Shown: piece after piece, positions 10,206 through 22,634 of the stretch
How positions within the stretch are numbered: position 1 is the first letter of the stretch
Layout: each line of letters starts with the position of its first letter
Assembly: GCF_018294505.1 (NCBI RefSeq)
Contig: NC_057812.1
Coordinates: forward strand, 60,061,789-60,125,788
Length of the DNA: 64,000 nucleotides
Direction: 5' to 3'
Source: Triticum aestivum
Taxonomy: Eukaryota > Streptophyta > Magnoliopsida > Poales > Poaceae
Notes under the pieces: generated by a model
Database searches by the model: none
Seen by the model: only the letters and a program-made list of their open reading frames with translations
What the model was told of the DNA's origin: nothing
Translations under genes and position numbers: made by a program

Positions 10206-12193
10206 TCCTCAAGCAATTCAGTTGACAAACTGAAAGTGATAAAGAAAAACTTTTACAAACTCTGTTTGCTCTTGTTGCTATAAATATGTAAAGCCAGCAT
10301 TCAAGTTTTAAGCAAAGATTATGCCTAACCACATTCACAATAACGCTTAGGTCTCAAGTTTACTCATATCAATGGCATAATCAACTAGCGAGCAATAATA
10401 ATAAATCTCAGATGACAACACTTTCTCAAAACAATCATAATATGATATAACAGGATGGTATCTCGCTAGCCCTTTCTGAGACCGCAAAACATAAATGCAG
10501 AGCACCTTTAAAGATCAAGGACTGACTAGACATTGTAATTCATGGTAAAAGAGATCCAGTCAAGTCATACTCAATGTAAACTAACTGATAGCAGTGATCT
10601 CCAACTGGTGCTTTCAATAAGAGGATGATGACTCATCATAAAAGTAAATAGATAGGCCCTTCGCAGAGGGAAGCGGGGATTTGTAGAGGTGCCAGAGCTC
10701 GGTTTTGAAATAGAGGTGAATAATATTTTGAGCGGTATACTTTCATTGTTAACATAACAACCAAGAGATGGCGATATCTTCCATGCTACACACATTATAG
10801 GTGGTTCCCAAACAGAATGGTAAAGTTTATACTCCCCCTTCCACCAACAAGCATCAATCCATGGCTTGCTCGAAACAACGAGTGCCTCCAACTAACAAGA
10901 TTGCCAGGGGGAGTTTTGTTTGCAACTATTTTGATTTAGTTTGCATAAAGCATGGGACTGGGCATCCCGGTGACCAGCCACTTTCTCGTGAGTGAGGAGC
11001 GGAGTCCACTCCTCTTGAGAATAACCCACCTAACATGGAAGATATGGACAGCCCTAGTTGATACATGAGCTATTTGATCATACAAAACAGGATATTTATT
11101 TGAAGGTTTAGAGTTTGGCACATATAAATTTACCTGGAACGGCAGGTAGATACCGTATATAGGTAGGTATGGTGGACTCATATGGAATAACTTTGGGGTT
11201 TATGGAGTTGGATGCACAAGCAGTATTCCCGCTTAGTACATGTGAAGGCTAGCAAAAGACTGGGAAGCGACCAGCTAGAGAGCGACAACAGTCATGAACA
11301 TGCGTGAACATGCGCCAAGTCAAGTCACTTAAATCATTTAGAGGAGGATACCACCCTATCATACCACATCACAACCATTTTAATAGCATGTTGGCATGCA
11401 AGGTAAACCATTATAACTCATAGCTAATCAAGCATGGCACAAGAAACTACGATCTCTAGTTGTCAATGCAAACATGTTTATTCATAATGGGCTGAATCGG
11501 GAACGATGAACTAATCATATTTACAAATACAAAAGAGGTCGAGTTCATACCTGCTTTTCTCATCTCAGTCAGTCCATCATATATCGTCATAATTTCCTTT
11601 CACTTGCACGACCGAACGATGTGAATAATAATAATAGTGTGCATGCATTGGACTAAGCTGGAATCTGCAAGCATTCAACAAACAGGAGAAGACAAGGCGA
11701 TATGGGCTATTTTATCAGATCAACAATGATGCATATAAGAGCCACTTCAACAATTTAATCATGGTCTTCTCCTATCAAACTCAAAGAAAAGAAATAAAAC
11801 TATTTACACGGGAAAGCTCCCAACAAGCAGAAGAAGAACATGAAATCTTTTTGGGTTTTCTTTTTAATTGCTACTACAAGCATGGAAAGTAAACTAATTA
11901 AAAGCTACAACTATTTTTTTTGGTTTTTCTTAAGGTTTATTAAACACACAAGAAGAAAGCATAAAAAGGAAATAAACTAACATGGATGATACAATGAAAA
12001 AGTATGAGCACCGACATCTAGCAATGAGTGTGTGAACATAAATGTACTGTCGGTGGGAAATACATACTCCCCCAAGCTTAGACTTTTGGCCTAAGTTGGT
12101 CTATGGCCACGGCTGGCCTGGCGGATATCCATAATAGTAGTTGGGGTCGTACTGAGATGAAGAGGACTCTGACTACCACTAGTTGGCAATCAT
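10206..12193 (-). other. Gypsy2 internal non-coding region
   Basis: No frame longer than about 100 codons with recognisable content is seen on either strand. It is AT-rich retrotransposon interior between the ORF remnant at 12194-13254 and the 3' LTR. A second purine-rich copy (minus strand AAGCTTGGGGGAGTATG, at about 12066-12082) resembles the polypurine tract next to the LTR. Confidence 0.6.
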
Positions 12194-13254
12194 TTACGGA
12201 TCCCAATGGTTATTAGACCGTCGTGGAGGGTCAACTTGTGGTTTCGGCTCTGGCTCTGTGGCTGATGTAGGGTTCCGATAGGCATGAATAGCCTCTAACG
12301 GAACAAGGTACTGGCCTGGAGATAAATTAAACAAGGAAGGAGCAGGCAGGGTAATAGTCTCAGGATGATGTTTATCAAAGAACAATTTGTATTTAAGCTC
12401 TCCTTCCCTATTCTTAACAATAAAATCATGTGCCACCATACTCTTTAATCTAAATAAACACGAGGCAACGATTTTTCTTCCTTCTCATAATGCCTAATAG
12501 GTATGTTAAAATGTGCAGCTAGGCGTGAAGCATAGATGCCTCCAAAGATGGGGCCCTTTGTACGGTTCAGACTTAACCGTTTAGCAATAATAGCACCCAT
12601 ACTAACAGAGTTATCACTGAATAAACCGTGAATAATAATATCAGGAACACTAAGGTTTCCACAGTTTCCGCGACCAATTAAGCAACGACTAGCAAATAGT
12701 GAAAAGTAGCGTAAAACAGGAAAATGTATGCTAGTGATTCATGCATCGGAAACCTTCCTCGTTTCCCCTACAGTGATGGTATCATTAAACCCATCCACAT
12801 CCTTGCGATGTGGTTCCTCTGTCTTGCCCTCGAGAGGGACCAAACAAACCCGACAAAAATCATAAAGTGACATCTCCTTATGCTCATCATATAAATAAAA
12901 CTCCGCCGTAGGTGGTGAGCTCCTAGAATGGAAATCAAAGTTTTGCACAAAGATATTTGTGAGTAAGAGATACTGATCGCATTGGTCGTGGAGGAAAGCG
13001 GTGAGGCCTGCATTTTCAGCCAATTCATAAAATCCTTCATAAATCCCGGCTGCTCTCAAGAATTCATCGAAAGGCCATTCACACGGCCGAACCTCCGTGG
13101 TGTGAGGCAGATTATACTTGGGCTTCTGTGCCTTTTCCTTCGAGCTTCGGCTCGATGAGCCCCTCAAAAGTTTCTTCATTATTTTCTGAAAAAATCTGAA
13201 ATTTTTAGTAACTTCAAAATAAAAGTAAACCAAACTCAATAATATTGATAGCAA
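12194..13254 (-). pseudogene. Gypsy2 downstream ORF (Athila ORF1-like, function unknown), broken
   Basis: The minus-strand frame 13254-12739 begins MLSILLSLVYFYFEV, becomes basic (KKLLRGSSSRSSKEKAQKPK), then carries WPFDEFLRAAGIYEGFYELA, YLLLTNIFVQNF and MSLYDFCRVCLVPLEG. It ends ITVGETRKVSDA at a TGA, after which the same protein continues (SIHFPVLRYF, FASRCLIGRG) and, after a frameshift, resumes in 12439-12194 (VAHDFIVKNREGELKYKLFF). This ORF type recurs in Triticeae Athila-like elements and resembles the Athila ORF1 family of unknown role. The length and block order are those of a diverged copy with at least one stop and one shift. The start near the hydrophobic stretch is uncertain; the real protein may begin at MKKLLRG. 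Confidence 0.5.
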
Positions 13255-13815
13255 CTACTCATACAAGTGCCTAGAGCCTATATCATGCATCAAAACTACT
13301 TGTAACCATATAAATTTGACATGCAAGCTCAAGAACATGGTCACCTAGACAGCATAAATTTGCAATGAATAAAGCACTAGAACAAAAACTAATTGGACCA
13401 ATGGAGGAGTCACATACCAAGGAACAATCTCCCCAAGCAGTTTTGTGAGAGATGCTTTGAGCAAGGAGATCGAAAATGGCAGCGAAACGAGCTTGGACTC
13501 GGGTTTGAGCTGGTTATTCGTGTTTGTGGGAGGAAGAAGGAGTGTGTGGGTGAAGGGATAAGTGGAGGAGGGCCACTGTGGGCCCACGAGGCAGGGGGGT
13601 GCGCCCAGGGGGGTAGGGCGCGCCCTCCACCCTGATGGCCAGGTGGATGACCCCCTGCTGTGTTCTCAGTGCCAAATATTCTCAAATATTCCAGAAAAAA
13701 TCATATTTAAATTTCAGGGCATTTGGAGAACTTTTATTTTCGGGGTATTTTTATATTGCACGGATAATTCAGATAACAGACAGAAAATACTATTTTTATT
13801 TTATTTAATATAAAT
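13255..13815 (-). other. Gypsy2 internal non-coding region left of Angela
   Basis: No gene is seen. The block at 13560-13660 (GGGCCCACGAGGCAGGGGGG and a GGCGCGCCC-like stretch) resembles the GC-rich tract of the Gypsy LTRs at 9885-9965 and 36560-36620, suggesting an old LTR-like segment inside the element. The Angela TSD (TAAAT, 13811-13815) closes the region. Confidence 0.5.
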
Positions 13816-15502
13816 TGTTGGAAATATGCCCTAGAGGCAATAATAAAATGGTTATTATTATATTTCTTTGTTCATGATAATTTTCAATTGTTCATGCTAT
13901 AATTGTGTTATCCGGAAATCGTAATACATGTGTGAATACATAGACCACAACACGTCCCTAGTGAACCTCTAGTTGACTAGCTCGTTGATCAAAAGATAGT
14001 CATGGTTTCCTGACTATGGACATTGGATGTCATTGATAACGGGGTCACATCATTAGGAGAATGATATGATGGACAAGGCCCAATCCTAAGCTTAGCTCAA
14101 AGATCGTGTAGTTCGTTTGCTGTAGCTTTTCTGAATGTCAAGTATCATTTCCTTAGACCATGAGATTGTGCAACTCCCGGATACCGTAGGAGTGCCTTGG
14201 GTGTGCCAAACGTCACAACGTAACTGGGTGACTATAAAGGTACATTACATGTATCTCCGAAAGTATATGTTGGGTTGGCACGAATCGAGATTGGGATTTG
14301 TCACTCCGTATGACGGAGAGGTATCTCTGGGCCCACTCGGTAATGCATCATCATAATGAGCTCAATGTGATCAAGTGGTTGATCACGGGATCATGCATTA
14401 CGGTACGAGTAAAGTGACTTGCCGGTAACGAGACTGAACAAGGTATTGGGATACCGACGATCGAGTCTCGGGCAAGTAACGTACCGATTGACAAAGGGAA
14501 TTGTATACTGATTGATTGAATCCTCGACATCGTGGAGCTTGCGGGAGCCAACATGGGTATCCAGATCCCGCTGTTGGTTATTGACCGGAGAGGCTTCTCG
14601 GTCATGTCTGCATGTCTCCCGAACCCGTAGGGTCTACACATTTAAGGTTCGGTGACGCTAGGGTTGTAGAGATATTAGCACATGGTAACCCAAAAGTTGT
14701 TCGGAGTCCCGGATGAGATCCCGGACGTCACGAGGAGTTCCGGAATGGTCCAGAGGTAAAGATTCATATATAGGAAGTCCAGTTTCGGCCATCGGGAAGG
14801 TTTCGGGGGTCACCGGTATTGTACCGGGACCATCGGAAGGGTCCCGGGGGTCCACCGGGTGGGGACACCTATCTCGGAGGGCCCCATGGGCTGAAGTGGG
14901 AGGGGAACCAGCCCCTAGTGGTCTGGTGCGCCCCCCTTGGGCCTCCCCCTGCGCCTAGGGTTGGAAACCCTAGGGGTGGGGGGCGCCACCCTTGCCTTGG
15001 GGGGCAAGGCACCCCCTTTGGCCGCCGCCCCCCTAGGAGATTGGATCTCCTAGGGTCGGTGGCCCCCTAGGCACCCTATATATAGTGGGGGAGGGAGGGC
15101 TGCGCACCGAAGCCCCTGGCCTCTCCCTCTCCCTCCCGTGACACTCCTCCGTCTCCCTGCGCTTGGCGAAGCCCTGCCGAGATCACCGTTGCTTCCACCA
15201 CCACGTCGTCGTGCTGCTGGATCTTCATCAACCTCTCCTTCCCCCTTGCTGGATCAAGAAGGAGGAGACATCTCCCAACTGTACGTGTGTTGAACACGGA
15301 GTTGCTGTCCGTTCGGCACTTGGTCTTCGGTGATTTGGATCACGTCGAGTACGACTCTATCAACCCCGTTCTCTTGAACGCATCCGCGCGCGATCTACAA
15401 GGGTATGTAGATGCACTCCTCTCTCCCTCGTTGCTAGATGACTCCATAGATTGATCTTGGTGATGCGTAGAAAATTTTAAAATTCGGCTACGTTCCCCAA
15501 TA
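13816..15502 (+). repeat. Angela 5' LTR
   Basis: 1687 bp, starting TGTTGGAAATATGCC and ending CTACGTTCCCCAATA. It differs from the 3' LTR by scattered point changes and by a 23-bp deletion near 14529, where the right LTR retains two CATCGTGG copies and the left has only one. It includes the promoter with a TATA box at 15077-15084. Confidence 0.95.
15077..15084 (+). promoter_or_regulatory. Angela 5' LTR TATA box
   Basis: CCC-TATATATA-GTGGGGG lies about 425 bp before the LTR end, followed by the C-rich leader. The same box occurs in the 3' LTR at 22054-22061. This would be the Pol II promoter of the retroelement. Confidence 0.7.
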
Positions 15503-15503
15503 G

Positions 15504-15520
15504 TGGCATCATGAGCTAGG
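15504..15520 (+). promoter_or_regulatory. Angela primer-binding site (initiator Met tRNA type)
   Basis: TGGCATCATGAGC follows the LTR. It is a mutated form of TGGTATCAGAGC, complementary to the 3' end of initiator methionine tRNA, which Copia elements use to prime minus-strand DNA. Confidence 0.75.
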
Positions 15521-16802
15521 TCTATGTGTAGTTACTATGCACGAGTAGAACACAAAGTAGTTGTGGGCGTCGATATTGTCAATTATCTTGCCGTTACTAG
15601 TCTTATCTTGATTCGGCGGTATTGTGGGATGAAGTGGCCCAGACCAACCTTACACGTACGCTTACGTGAGACCGGTTCCACCGACTGACATGCACTAGTT
15701 GCATAAGGTGGCTGGCGGGGATCTGTCTCTCCCACTTTAGTCGGATCAGATTCGATGAACAGGGTCCTCTTGAAGGGTAAATTGAAATTGGCAATTCACG
15801 TTGTGGTTTTGGCTTAGGTAAGAAACGTTCTTGCTAGAAACCTATAGCAGCCACGTAAAAACTTGCAACAACAATTAGTGGACGTCTAACTTGTTTTTGC
15901 AGCAAGTGTTTTGTGATGTGATATGGCCGGAGGATGTGATGAATGATATATGTGATGTATGAGATGATCATGTTATTGTAATAGGAATCACGACTTGCAT
16001 GTCGATGAGTATGACAACCGGCAGGAGCCATAGGAGTTGTCTTTATTTATTTATGACCTGCGTGTCAACATAAACATCATGTAATTACTTTAGTTTATTG
16101 CTAAAGCGTTAGCCATAGTAGTAGAAGTAATAGATGATGAGACAACTTCAGGAAGACACGATGATGGAGATCATGATGATGGAGATCATGATGATGGAGA
16201 TCATGGTGTCATGCCGGTGACAGCGATGATCATGGAGCCCCGAAGATGGAGATCAAAAGGAGCAAATGATATTGGCCATATCATTTAACTGTTCGATTGC
16301 ATGTGATGTTTATCATGTTTTACATCTTATTTGCTTAGAACAACGGTAGCTTAAATAAGATGATCCCTCGTAATAATTTCAAGAAAGTGTTCCCCCTAAT
16401 TGTGCACCGTTGCGAAGGTTCGTTGTTTCGAAGCACCACATGATGATCGGGTGTGACAGATTCTAACATTCGAATACAATGGGTGTAAGCCAGATTTACA
16501 CACGCAATACACTTAGGTTGACTTGACGAGCCTAGCATGTACAGACATGGCCTCGGAACACAGAAGACCGAAAGGTCGAGCATGAGTCGTATAGAAGATA
16601 TGATCAACATGAAGATGTTCACCGATGTTGACTAGTCCGTCTCACGTGATGATCGGACACGGCCTAGTTAACTCGGATCATGTTATACTTAGATGACTGG
16701 AGGGATGTCTATCTGAGTGGGAGTTCATTGAATAATTTGATTAGATGAACTTAATTATCATGAACTTAGTCTAAAATCTTTACAATATGTCTTGTAGATC
16801 AA
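15521..16802 (+). other. Angela untranslated leader
   Basis: About 1.3 kb with no frame. It contains a perfect tandem repeat GATGGAGATCATGATGAT (18 bp, about three copies, 16142-16206). A long leader between primer site and gag is normal for BARE1/Angela elements, where packaging and dimerisation signals are expected. Confidence 0.7.
16142..16206 (+). repeat. 18-bp tandem repeat in Angela leader
   Basis: GATGGAGATCATGATGAT is repeated about three times in a row, the last copy ending in ATGG. A degenerate counterpart sits in the WIS-type leader near 43024-43090 (GATGGAGATCATGATGG). Confidence 0.8.
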
Positions 16803-18212
16803 ATGGCTAACGTTGTCCTCAACTTCAACACGTTCCTAGAGAAAACCAAGCTGAAAGACGATGGCAGCAACTATACGGACTGGGTCCGGAACCTGGGAAT
16901 CATCCTCATAGCTGCCAAGAAAGATTATGTCCTAGAAGCGCCGCTAGGTGATGCACCCGTCCCACAGAACCAAGACGTTATGAACGCTTGGCAGTCACGT
17001 GCTGATGATTACTCTCTCGTTCAGTGCGGCATGCTTTACAGCTTAGAACCGGGGCTCCAAAAGTGTTTTGAGAGACACGGAGCATATGAGATGTTCGAAG
17101 AGCTAAAAATGGTTTTTCAAGCTCATGCCCGGGTCGAGAGATATGAAGTCTCCGACAAGTTCTTCAGCTGTAAGATGGAGGAAACTAGTTCTGTCAGTGA
17201 GCACATACTCAAAATGTCTGGGTTGCATAACCGCTTGACTCAGCTGGGAGTTAATCTCCCGGATGACGCGGTCATTGACAGAATCCTTCAATCGCTTCCA
17301 CTGAGCTACAAGAACATTGTGATGAACTTCAATATGCAGGGGATGGAAAAGACCATTCCTGAGGTATATTCAATGCTGAAATCAGCAGAGGTAGAAGTCA
17401 AAAAGGAACATCAAGTGTTGATGGTGAATAAAACCACTAAGTTCAAGAAAGGCAAGGGTAAGAAGAACTTCAAGAAGGACGGCAAGGGAGTTGCCGCGCC
17501 CGATAAGCAAGCTGCCGGGAAGAAGCCAAAGAATGGACCCAAGCCCAAGACTGAGTGTTTTTATTGCAAGGGAAGTGGTCACTGGAAGCGGAACTGCCCC
17601 AAATACTTAGCGGACAAGAAGGCTGGCAACACTAAAGGTATATGTGATATACATGTAATTGATGTGTACCTTACCAGTACTCGTAGTAGCTCCTGGGTAT
17701 TTGATACCGGTGCGGTTGGTCACATTTGTAACTCAAAGCAGGAGCTGCGGAATAAGCGGAGACTGGCGAAGGACGAGGTGACGATGCGCGTCGGTAATGG
17801 TTCCAAGGTCGATGTGATCGCCGTCGGCACGCTGCCTCTACATTTACCTACGGGATTAGTTTTAAACCTCAATAATTGTTATTTAGTGCCAGCTTTGCGC
17901 ATGAACATTGTATCAAGATCTCGTTTAATTCGAGATGGCTACTCATTTAAATCCGAGAATAATGGTTGTTCTATTTATATGAGAGATATGTTTTATGGTC
18001 ATGCCCCAATGGTGAATGGTTTATTCTTAATGAATCTCGAGCGTAATGCTACACATATTCATACTGTTAATACCAAAAGATGTAAGGTTGATAATGATAG
18101 TCCCACATACTTGTGGTACTGCCACCTTGGTCACATAGGTGTCAAACGCATGAAGAAGCTCCATGCAGATGGACTTTTAGAGTCTCTTGATTACGAATCA
18201 TGGGTAAGATGA
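16803..18212 (+). pseudogene. Angela gag and protease, frame closed by a 25-bp deletion
   Basis: ATG at 16803 follows the leader and opens a 469-codon frame. Residues 1-200 are the Copia gag (SNYTDWVRNLGIILIAAKK, LQSLPLSYKNIVMNFNMQG), then a lysine-rich nucleocapsid with a CCHC zinc knuckle (CFYCKGSGHWKRNC). The protease follows with active-site DTGA in WVFDTGAVGHIC at about residue 300. The GAG-pre-integrase motif (LWYCHLGHIGVKRMKKLH) is at about residue 437. The frame dies at DYESWVR because 25 bp present in the WIS-type relative (45019-45043) are missing after 18200. Those bases encode the FDTCEPC segment with the CXXC pair of the integrase zinc finger. Up to that point the product would be intact. 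Confidence 0.9.
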
Positions 18213-19026
18213 CCAAGACTCCGTTCTCAGGAACAATGGAGTGAGCAACCAACTTATTGGAAATCATACATACTGATGTGTGCGGTCCAATGAGTGTTGA
18301 GGCTCGTGGTGGCTATCGTTATGTTCTCACCCTCACTGATGACTTGAGTAGATATGGGTATGTCTACTTAATGAAACACTAGTCTGAGACCTTTGAAAAG
18401 TTCAAGGAATTTCAGAGTGAGGTTGAGAATCAACGTGATAGGAAAATCAAGTTCTTGCGATCAGATCATGGGGGAGAATACTTGAGTCACGAATTTGGCA
18501 CACACTTAAGAAAATGTGGAATAGTTTCACAACTCACGCCGCCTAGAACACCTTAGCGTAATGGTGTGTCCGAACGTCGTAATCGCACTCTATTGGACAT
18601 GGTGCGATCTATGATGTCTCTTACTGATTTACCACTGTCATTTTGGGGCTATGCTTTAGAGACTGCCGCATTCACTTTAAATAGGGCTCTGTCGAAATCC
18701 GTTGAGACGACACCGTATGAATTATTGTTTGGGAAGAAACCTAAGCTGTCATTTCTAAAAGTTTGGGATGCGATGCTTATGTCAAGAAACTTCAACCTGA
18801 AAAGCTCGAACCCTAGTCGGAAAAATGCGTCTTCATAGGATACCCTAAAGAAACTGTTGGGTATACCTTCTACCTCAGATCCGAGGGCAGGATCATTGTT
18901 GCCAAGAATGGGTCCTTTCTAGAGAAAGAGTTTCTCTCGAAAGAAATAAGTGGGAGGAAAGTAGAACTTGATGAAGTATTACCTCTTGAACCGGTAAGTG
19001 GCGCAGCTCAAGAAAATGTTCCTGAG
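18213..19026 (+). pseudogene. Angela integrase remnant
   Basis: Translation in shifting frames gives the integrase core: HTDVCGPMSVEARGGYRY (first Asp), LRSDHGGEYLSHEF (second Asp and the Glu context), then from 18566 an open piece with ERRNRTLLDMVRSMMSL and LSFWGYALETAAFTLNR. In-frame stops occur at 18380 (TAG for AAG) and 18554 (TAG for CAG), and a base is missing near 18767 (TTTGGGATGCGATGC). The piece ends at 18838. Integrase inserts the cDNA into the genome; this copy is dead. Confidence 0.85.
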
Positions 19027-20397
19027 GTGCCTGCACCGACTAGAGAGGAAGTTGATGATGATGATCATGAAACTTCAGATGAAGTTGCTACTGAACTTCG
19101 TAGGTCCACAAGGACACGTTCCGCACCAAAGTGGTACGGCAACCCTGTCTTGGAAATCAGGTTGTTAGACAACGGTGAACCTTCGGACTATGAAGAAGCG
19201 ATGGCGGGCCCGGATTCCGACAAATGGCTGGAAGCCATGAAATCCGAGATAGGATCCATGTATGAAAACGAAGTATGGACTTTGACTGACTTGCCCGATG
19301 ATCGGCGAGCCATAGAAAATAAATGGATCTTTAATCAGAAGACAGACGCGGATGGTAATGTGACCATCTATAAAGCTCGGCTTGTCGCTAAGGGTTATCG
19401 ACAAGTTCAAGGGGTTGACTATGATGAGACTTTCTCACCCGTAGCAAAGCTGAAGTCCGTCCGAATCATGTTAGCAATTGCCGCATTCTATGATTATGAG
19501 ATATGGCAAATGGACGTCAAAACGGCATTCCTTGATGGTTTCCTTAAGGAAGAATTGTATATGATGCAGCCGGAAGGTTTTGTCGATCCTAAGAATGCTG
19601 ACAAGGTGTGCAAGCTCCAACGCTCGATTTATGGGCTGGTGCAAGCATCTCGGAGTTGGAACATTCGTTTTGATGAGATGATCAAAGCGTTTGGGTTTAT
19701 GCAGACTTATGGAGAAGCATGCATTTACAAGAAAGTGAGTGGGAGCTCTGTAGCATTTCTCATATTGTATGTGGATGACATACTGTTGATGGGAAATGAT
19801 ATAGAATTCTTACAAAGCATAAAGGCTTACTTGAACAAGTGTTTTTCAATGAAGGACCTTGGAGAAGCTGCTTATATATTAGGCATCAAGATCTATAGAG
19901 ATAGATCGAGACGCCTCATTGGTCTTTCACAGAGTACGTACCTTGACAAGATATTGAAGAGGTTCAAAATGGATCAGTCAAAGAAGGGGTTCTTGCCTGT
20001 ATTGCAAGGTACGAGATTGAGCACGGCTCAATGCCTGACCACGGCAGAAGATAGAGAAAAGATGAGTGTCGTCCCCTATGCCTCGGCCATAGGGTCTATC
20101 ATGTATGCTATATTGTGTACCAGACCTGATGTAAACCTTGCCATAAGTTTGGTAGGAAGGTACCAAAGTAATCCCGGCATCGAACACTGGACAGCGGTCA
20201 AGAATATCCTGAAGTACCTGAAAAGGACTAAGGAAATGTTTCTCGTTTATGGAGGTGACGAAGAGCTCATCGTAAAGGGTTACATCGATGCTAGCTTCGA
20301 CACAGATCTGGATGACTCTAAGTCACAAATCGTTGAATGGTGGGGCAGTAAGCGGGTGCAGTTGCAAGCAAAGCGTTGTGGCGGGATCTACATGTGA
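19027..20397 (+). pseudogene. Angela reverse transcriptase (RVT_2), largely open
   Basis: A 456-codon open frame covers the Copia RT: WTLTDLPDDRRAIENKWIF, YKARLVAKGYRQVQGVDYDE, TFSPVAKLKSVRIMLAIAA, MDVKTAFLDGFLKEELYM, and the catalytic SSVAFLILYVDDILLMGND with YVDD intact. The N-terminal part is the acidic linker from integrase. Near 20330 a deletion or shift fuses it to the wrong frame, so the RNase H lies in another frame (20288-20737). RT copies element RNA into DNA. The catalytic residues are kept but the polyprotein upstream is broken. Confidence 0.9.
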
Positions 20398-20737
20398 AGC
20401 GGAGTACATGGCAGCCTCGGAGGCAGCACAAGAAGCAGTCTGGGTGAAGGAGATCATTACCGACCTAGGAGTCATACCCAATGCGTCGGGCTCGATGACT
20501 CTCTTCTGTGACAACACTGGAGCTATTGCCCTTGCCAAGGAGCCCAGGTTTCACAGGAAGACCAGGCATATCAAGTGTCGCTTCAACTCCATTCGTGAAA
20601 GTGTTCAAAATGGAGACATAGATATTTGTAAAGTACATACGGGCCTGAATGTAGCAGATCCATTGACTAAACCTCTCCCTAGAACAAAACATGATCAACA
20701 CCAGAACTGCATGGGTGTTCGATTCATCACAATGTAA
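20288..20737 (+). pseudogene. Angela RNase H domain
   Basis: The shifted frame gives LNGGAVSGCSCKQSVVAGST, CEAEYMAASEAAQEAVWVKE (Glu of the active site in CEAEY), FCDNTGAIALAKEP (Asp in CDNTGA) and TKPLPRTKHDQHQNCMGVRF at the end, matching the Copia RNase H C-terminus. A first Asp-containing segment (GYIDASFDTDLDDSK) is in the RT frame. The normal TLNGGAVSW region is damaged near 20335. It ends with TAA at 20735, shortly before the polypurine tract. Confidence 0.85.
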
Positions 20738-20758
20738 CTAGAATATTGACTCTAGTGC

Positions 20759-20769
20759 AAGTGGGAGAC
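20759..20769 (+). promoter_or_regulatory. Angela polypurine tract
   Basis: AAGTGGGAGAC directly precedes the 3' LTR TG at 20770. The same tract precedes the 3' LTR of the WIS-type element at 48254-48264. Confidence 0.85.
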
Positions 20770-22480
20770 TGTTGGAAATGTGCCCTAGAGGCAATAATAA
20801 AATGGTTATTATTATATTTCTTTGTTCATGATAATTGTCTATTGTTCATGCAATAATTGTGTTATCCGGAAATCGTAATACATGTGTGAATACATAGACC
20901 ACAACATGTCCCTAGTGAGCCTCTAGTTGACTAGCTCGTTGATCAAAAGATAGTCATGGTTTCCTGACTATGGACATTGGATGTCATTGATAACGGGATC
21001 ACATCATTAGGAGAATGATGTGATGGACAAGACCCAATCCTAAGCTTAGCTCAAAGATCGTGTAGTTCGTTTGCTGTAGCTTTTCTGAATGTCAAGTATC
21101 ATTTCCTTAGACCATGAGATTGTGCAACTCCCGGATACCGTAGGAGTGCCTTGGGTGTGCCAAACGTCACAACGTAACTGGGTGACTATAAAGGTACATT
21201 ACAGGTATCTCCGAAAGTATTTGTTGGGTTGGCACAAATCGAGACTGGGATTTGTCACTCCGTATGACGAGAGGTATCTCTGGGCCCACTCGGTAATGCA
21301 TCATCATAATGAGCTCAATGTGATCAAGTGGTTGATCACGAGATCATGCATTACGGTACGAGTAAAGTGACTTGCCAGTAACAAGACTGAACAAGGTATT
21401 GGGATACCGACGATCGAGTCTCGGGCAAGTAACGTACCGATTAACAAAGGGAATTGTATACGGATTGATTGAATCCTCGACATCGTGGTTCATCCGATTA
21501 GATCATCGTGGATCTTGTGGGAGCCAACATGGGTATCCAGATCCCGCTGTTGGTTATTGACCGGAGAGGCTTCTCAGTCATGTCTGCATGTCTCCCGAAC
21601 CCGTAGGGTCTACACACTTAAGGTTCCGTGACGCTAGGGTTGTAGAGATATTAGCACACGGTAACCCGAAAGTTGTTCGGAGTCCCGGATGAGATCCCGG
21701 ACGTCACGAGGAGTTCCAGAATGGTCCGGAGGTAAAGATTCATATATAGGAAGTCCAGTTTCGGCCATCGGGAAGGGTTCGGGGGTCACCTGTATTGTAC
21801 CGGGACCACCGGAAGGGTCCCGGGGGTCCACCTGGTGGGGCCACCTATCTCGGAGGGCCCCATGGGCTGAAGTGGGAGGGGAACCAGCCCCTAGTGGGCT
21901 GGTGTGCCCCCCTTGGGCCTCCCCCTGCGCCTAGGGTTGGAAACCCTAGGGGTGGGGGGCGCCACCCTTGCCTTGGGGGGCAAGGCACCCCCTTTGGCCA
22001 CCGCCCCCTAGGAGATTGGATCTCCTAGGGCCGGCGCCCCCCCCTAGGCACCCTATATATAGTGGGGGGAGGGAGGGCTGCGCACCGAAGCCCCTGGCCT
22101 CTCCCTCTCCCTCCCGTGACACTCATTCGTCTCCCTGCGCTTGGCGAAGCCCTGCCGAGATCACCGTTGCTTCCACCACCACGCTGTCGTGCTGCTGGAT
22201 CTTCATCAGCCTCTCCTTCCCCCTTGCTGTATCAAGAAGGAGGAGACGTCTCCCAACCGTACGTGTGTTGAACACGGAGGTGCTATCCGTTCCGCACTTG
22301 GTCATCGGTGATTTGGATCACGTCGAGTACAACTCCATAGACCCCGTTCTCTTGAACGCTTCCGCGCGTGATCTACAAGGGTATGTAGATGCACTCCTCT
22401 CTCCCTCGTTGCTAGATGACTCCATAGATTGATCTTGGTGATGCGTAGAAAATTTTAAAATTCTGCTACGTTCCCCAACA
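20770..22480 (+). repeat. Angela 3' LTR
   Basis: 1711 bp, TGTTGGAAATGTGCC to CTACGTTCCCCAACA, with a TATA box at 22054-22061. It keeps the 23-bp segment lost from the 5' LTR. The scattered substitutions between the two LTRs would allow dating by alignment. Confidence 0.95.
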
Positions 22481-22634
22481 TAAATAACAGAAAGTAAAAG
22501 GAGGGTACAGTAGGTTGTGCCTTCTAGTTTCATCCATCTCATGCTCATCAAAAGGAATCCACTAACAAGGTTGATCAGGTCTTGTTAACGAACTCATTCC
22601 GAATAACATGGAACCGGAGATATTTCGAATAACA

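Larger units (their letters stand above)
13816..22480 (+). mobile_element. Angela-type Copia LTR retrotransposon, TSD TAAAT
   Basis: Two LTRs (13816-15502 and 20770-22480) start TGTTGGAAAT; the right one ends CCCCAACA and the left one CCCCAATA. Both flanks carry TAAAT (13811-13815 and 22481-22485). Order inside: primer-binding site, leader, gag with zinc knuckle, protease, integrase, reverse transcriptase, RNase H, polypurine tract. That is the Copia order, with protease before integrase before RT. Length is 8665 bp. The structure is full length but the frames are broken several times, so this copy cannot make its own proteins. It inserted into the Gypsy2 interior in the opposite orientation. 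Confidence 0.96.
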
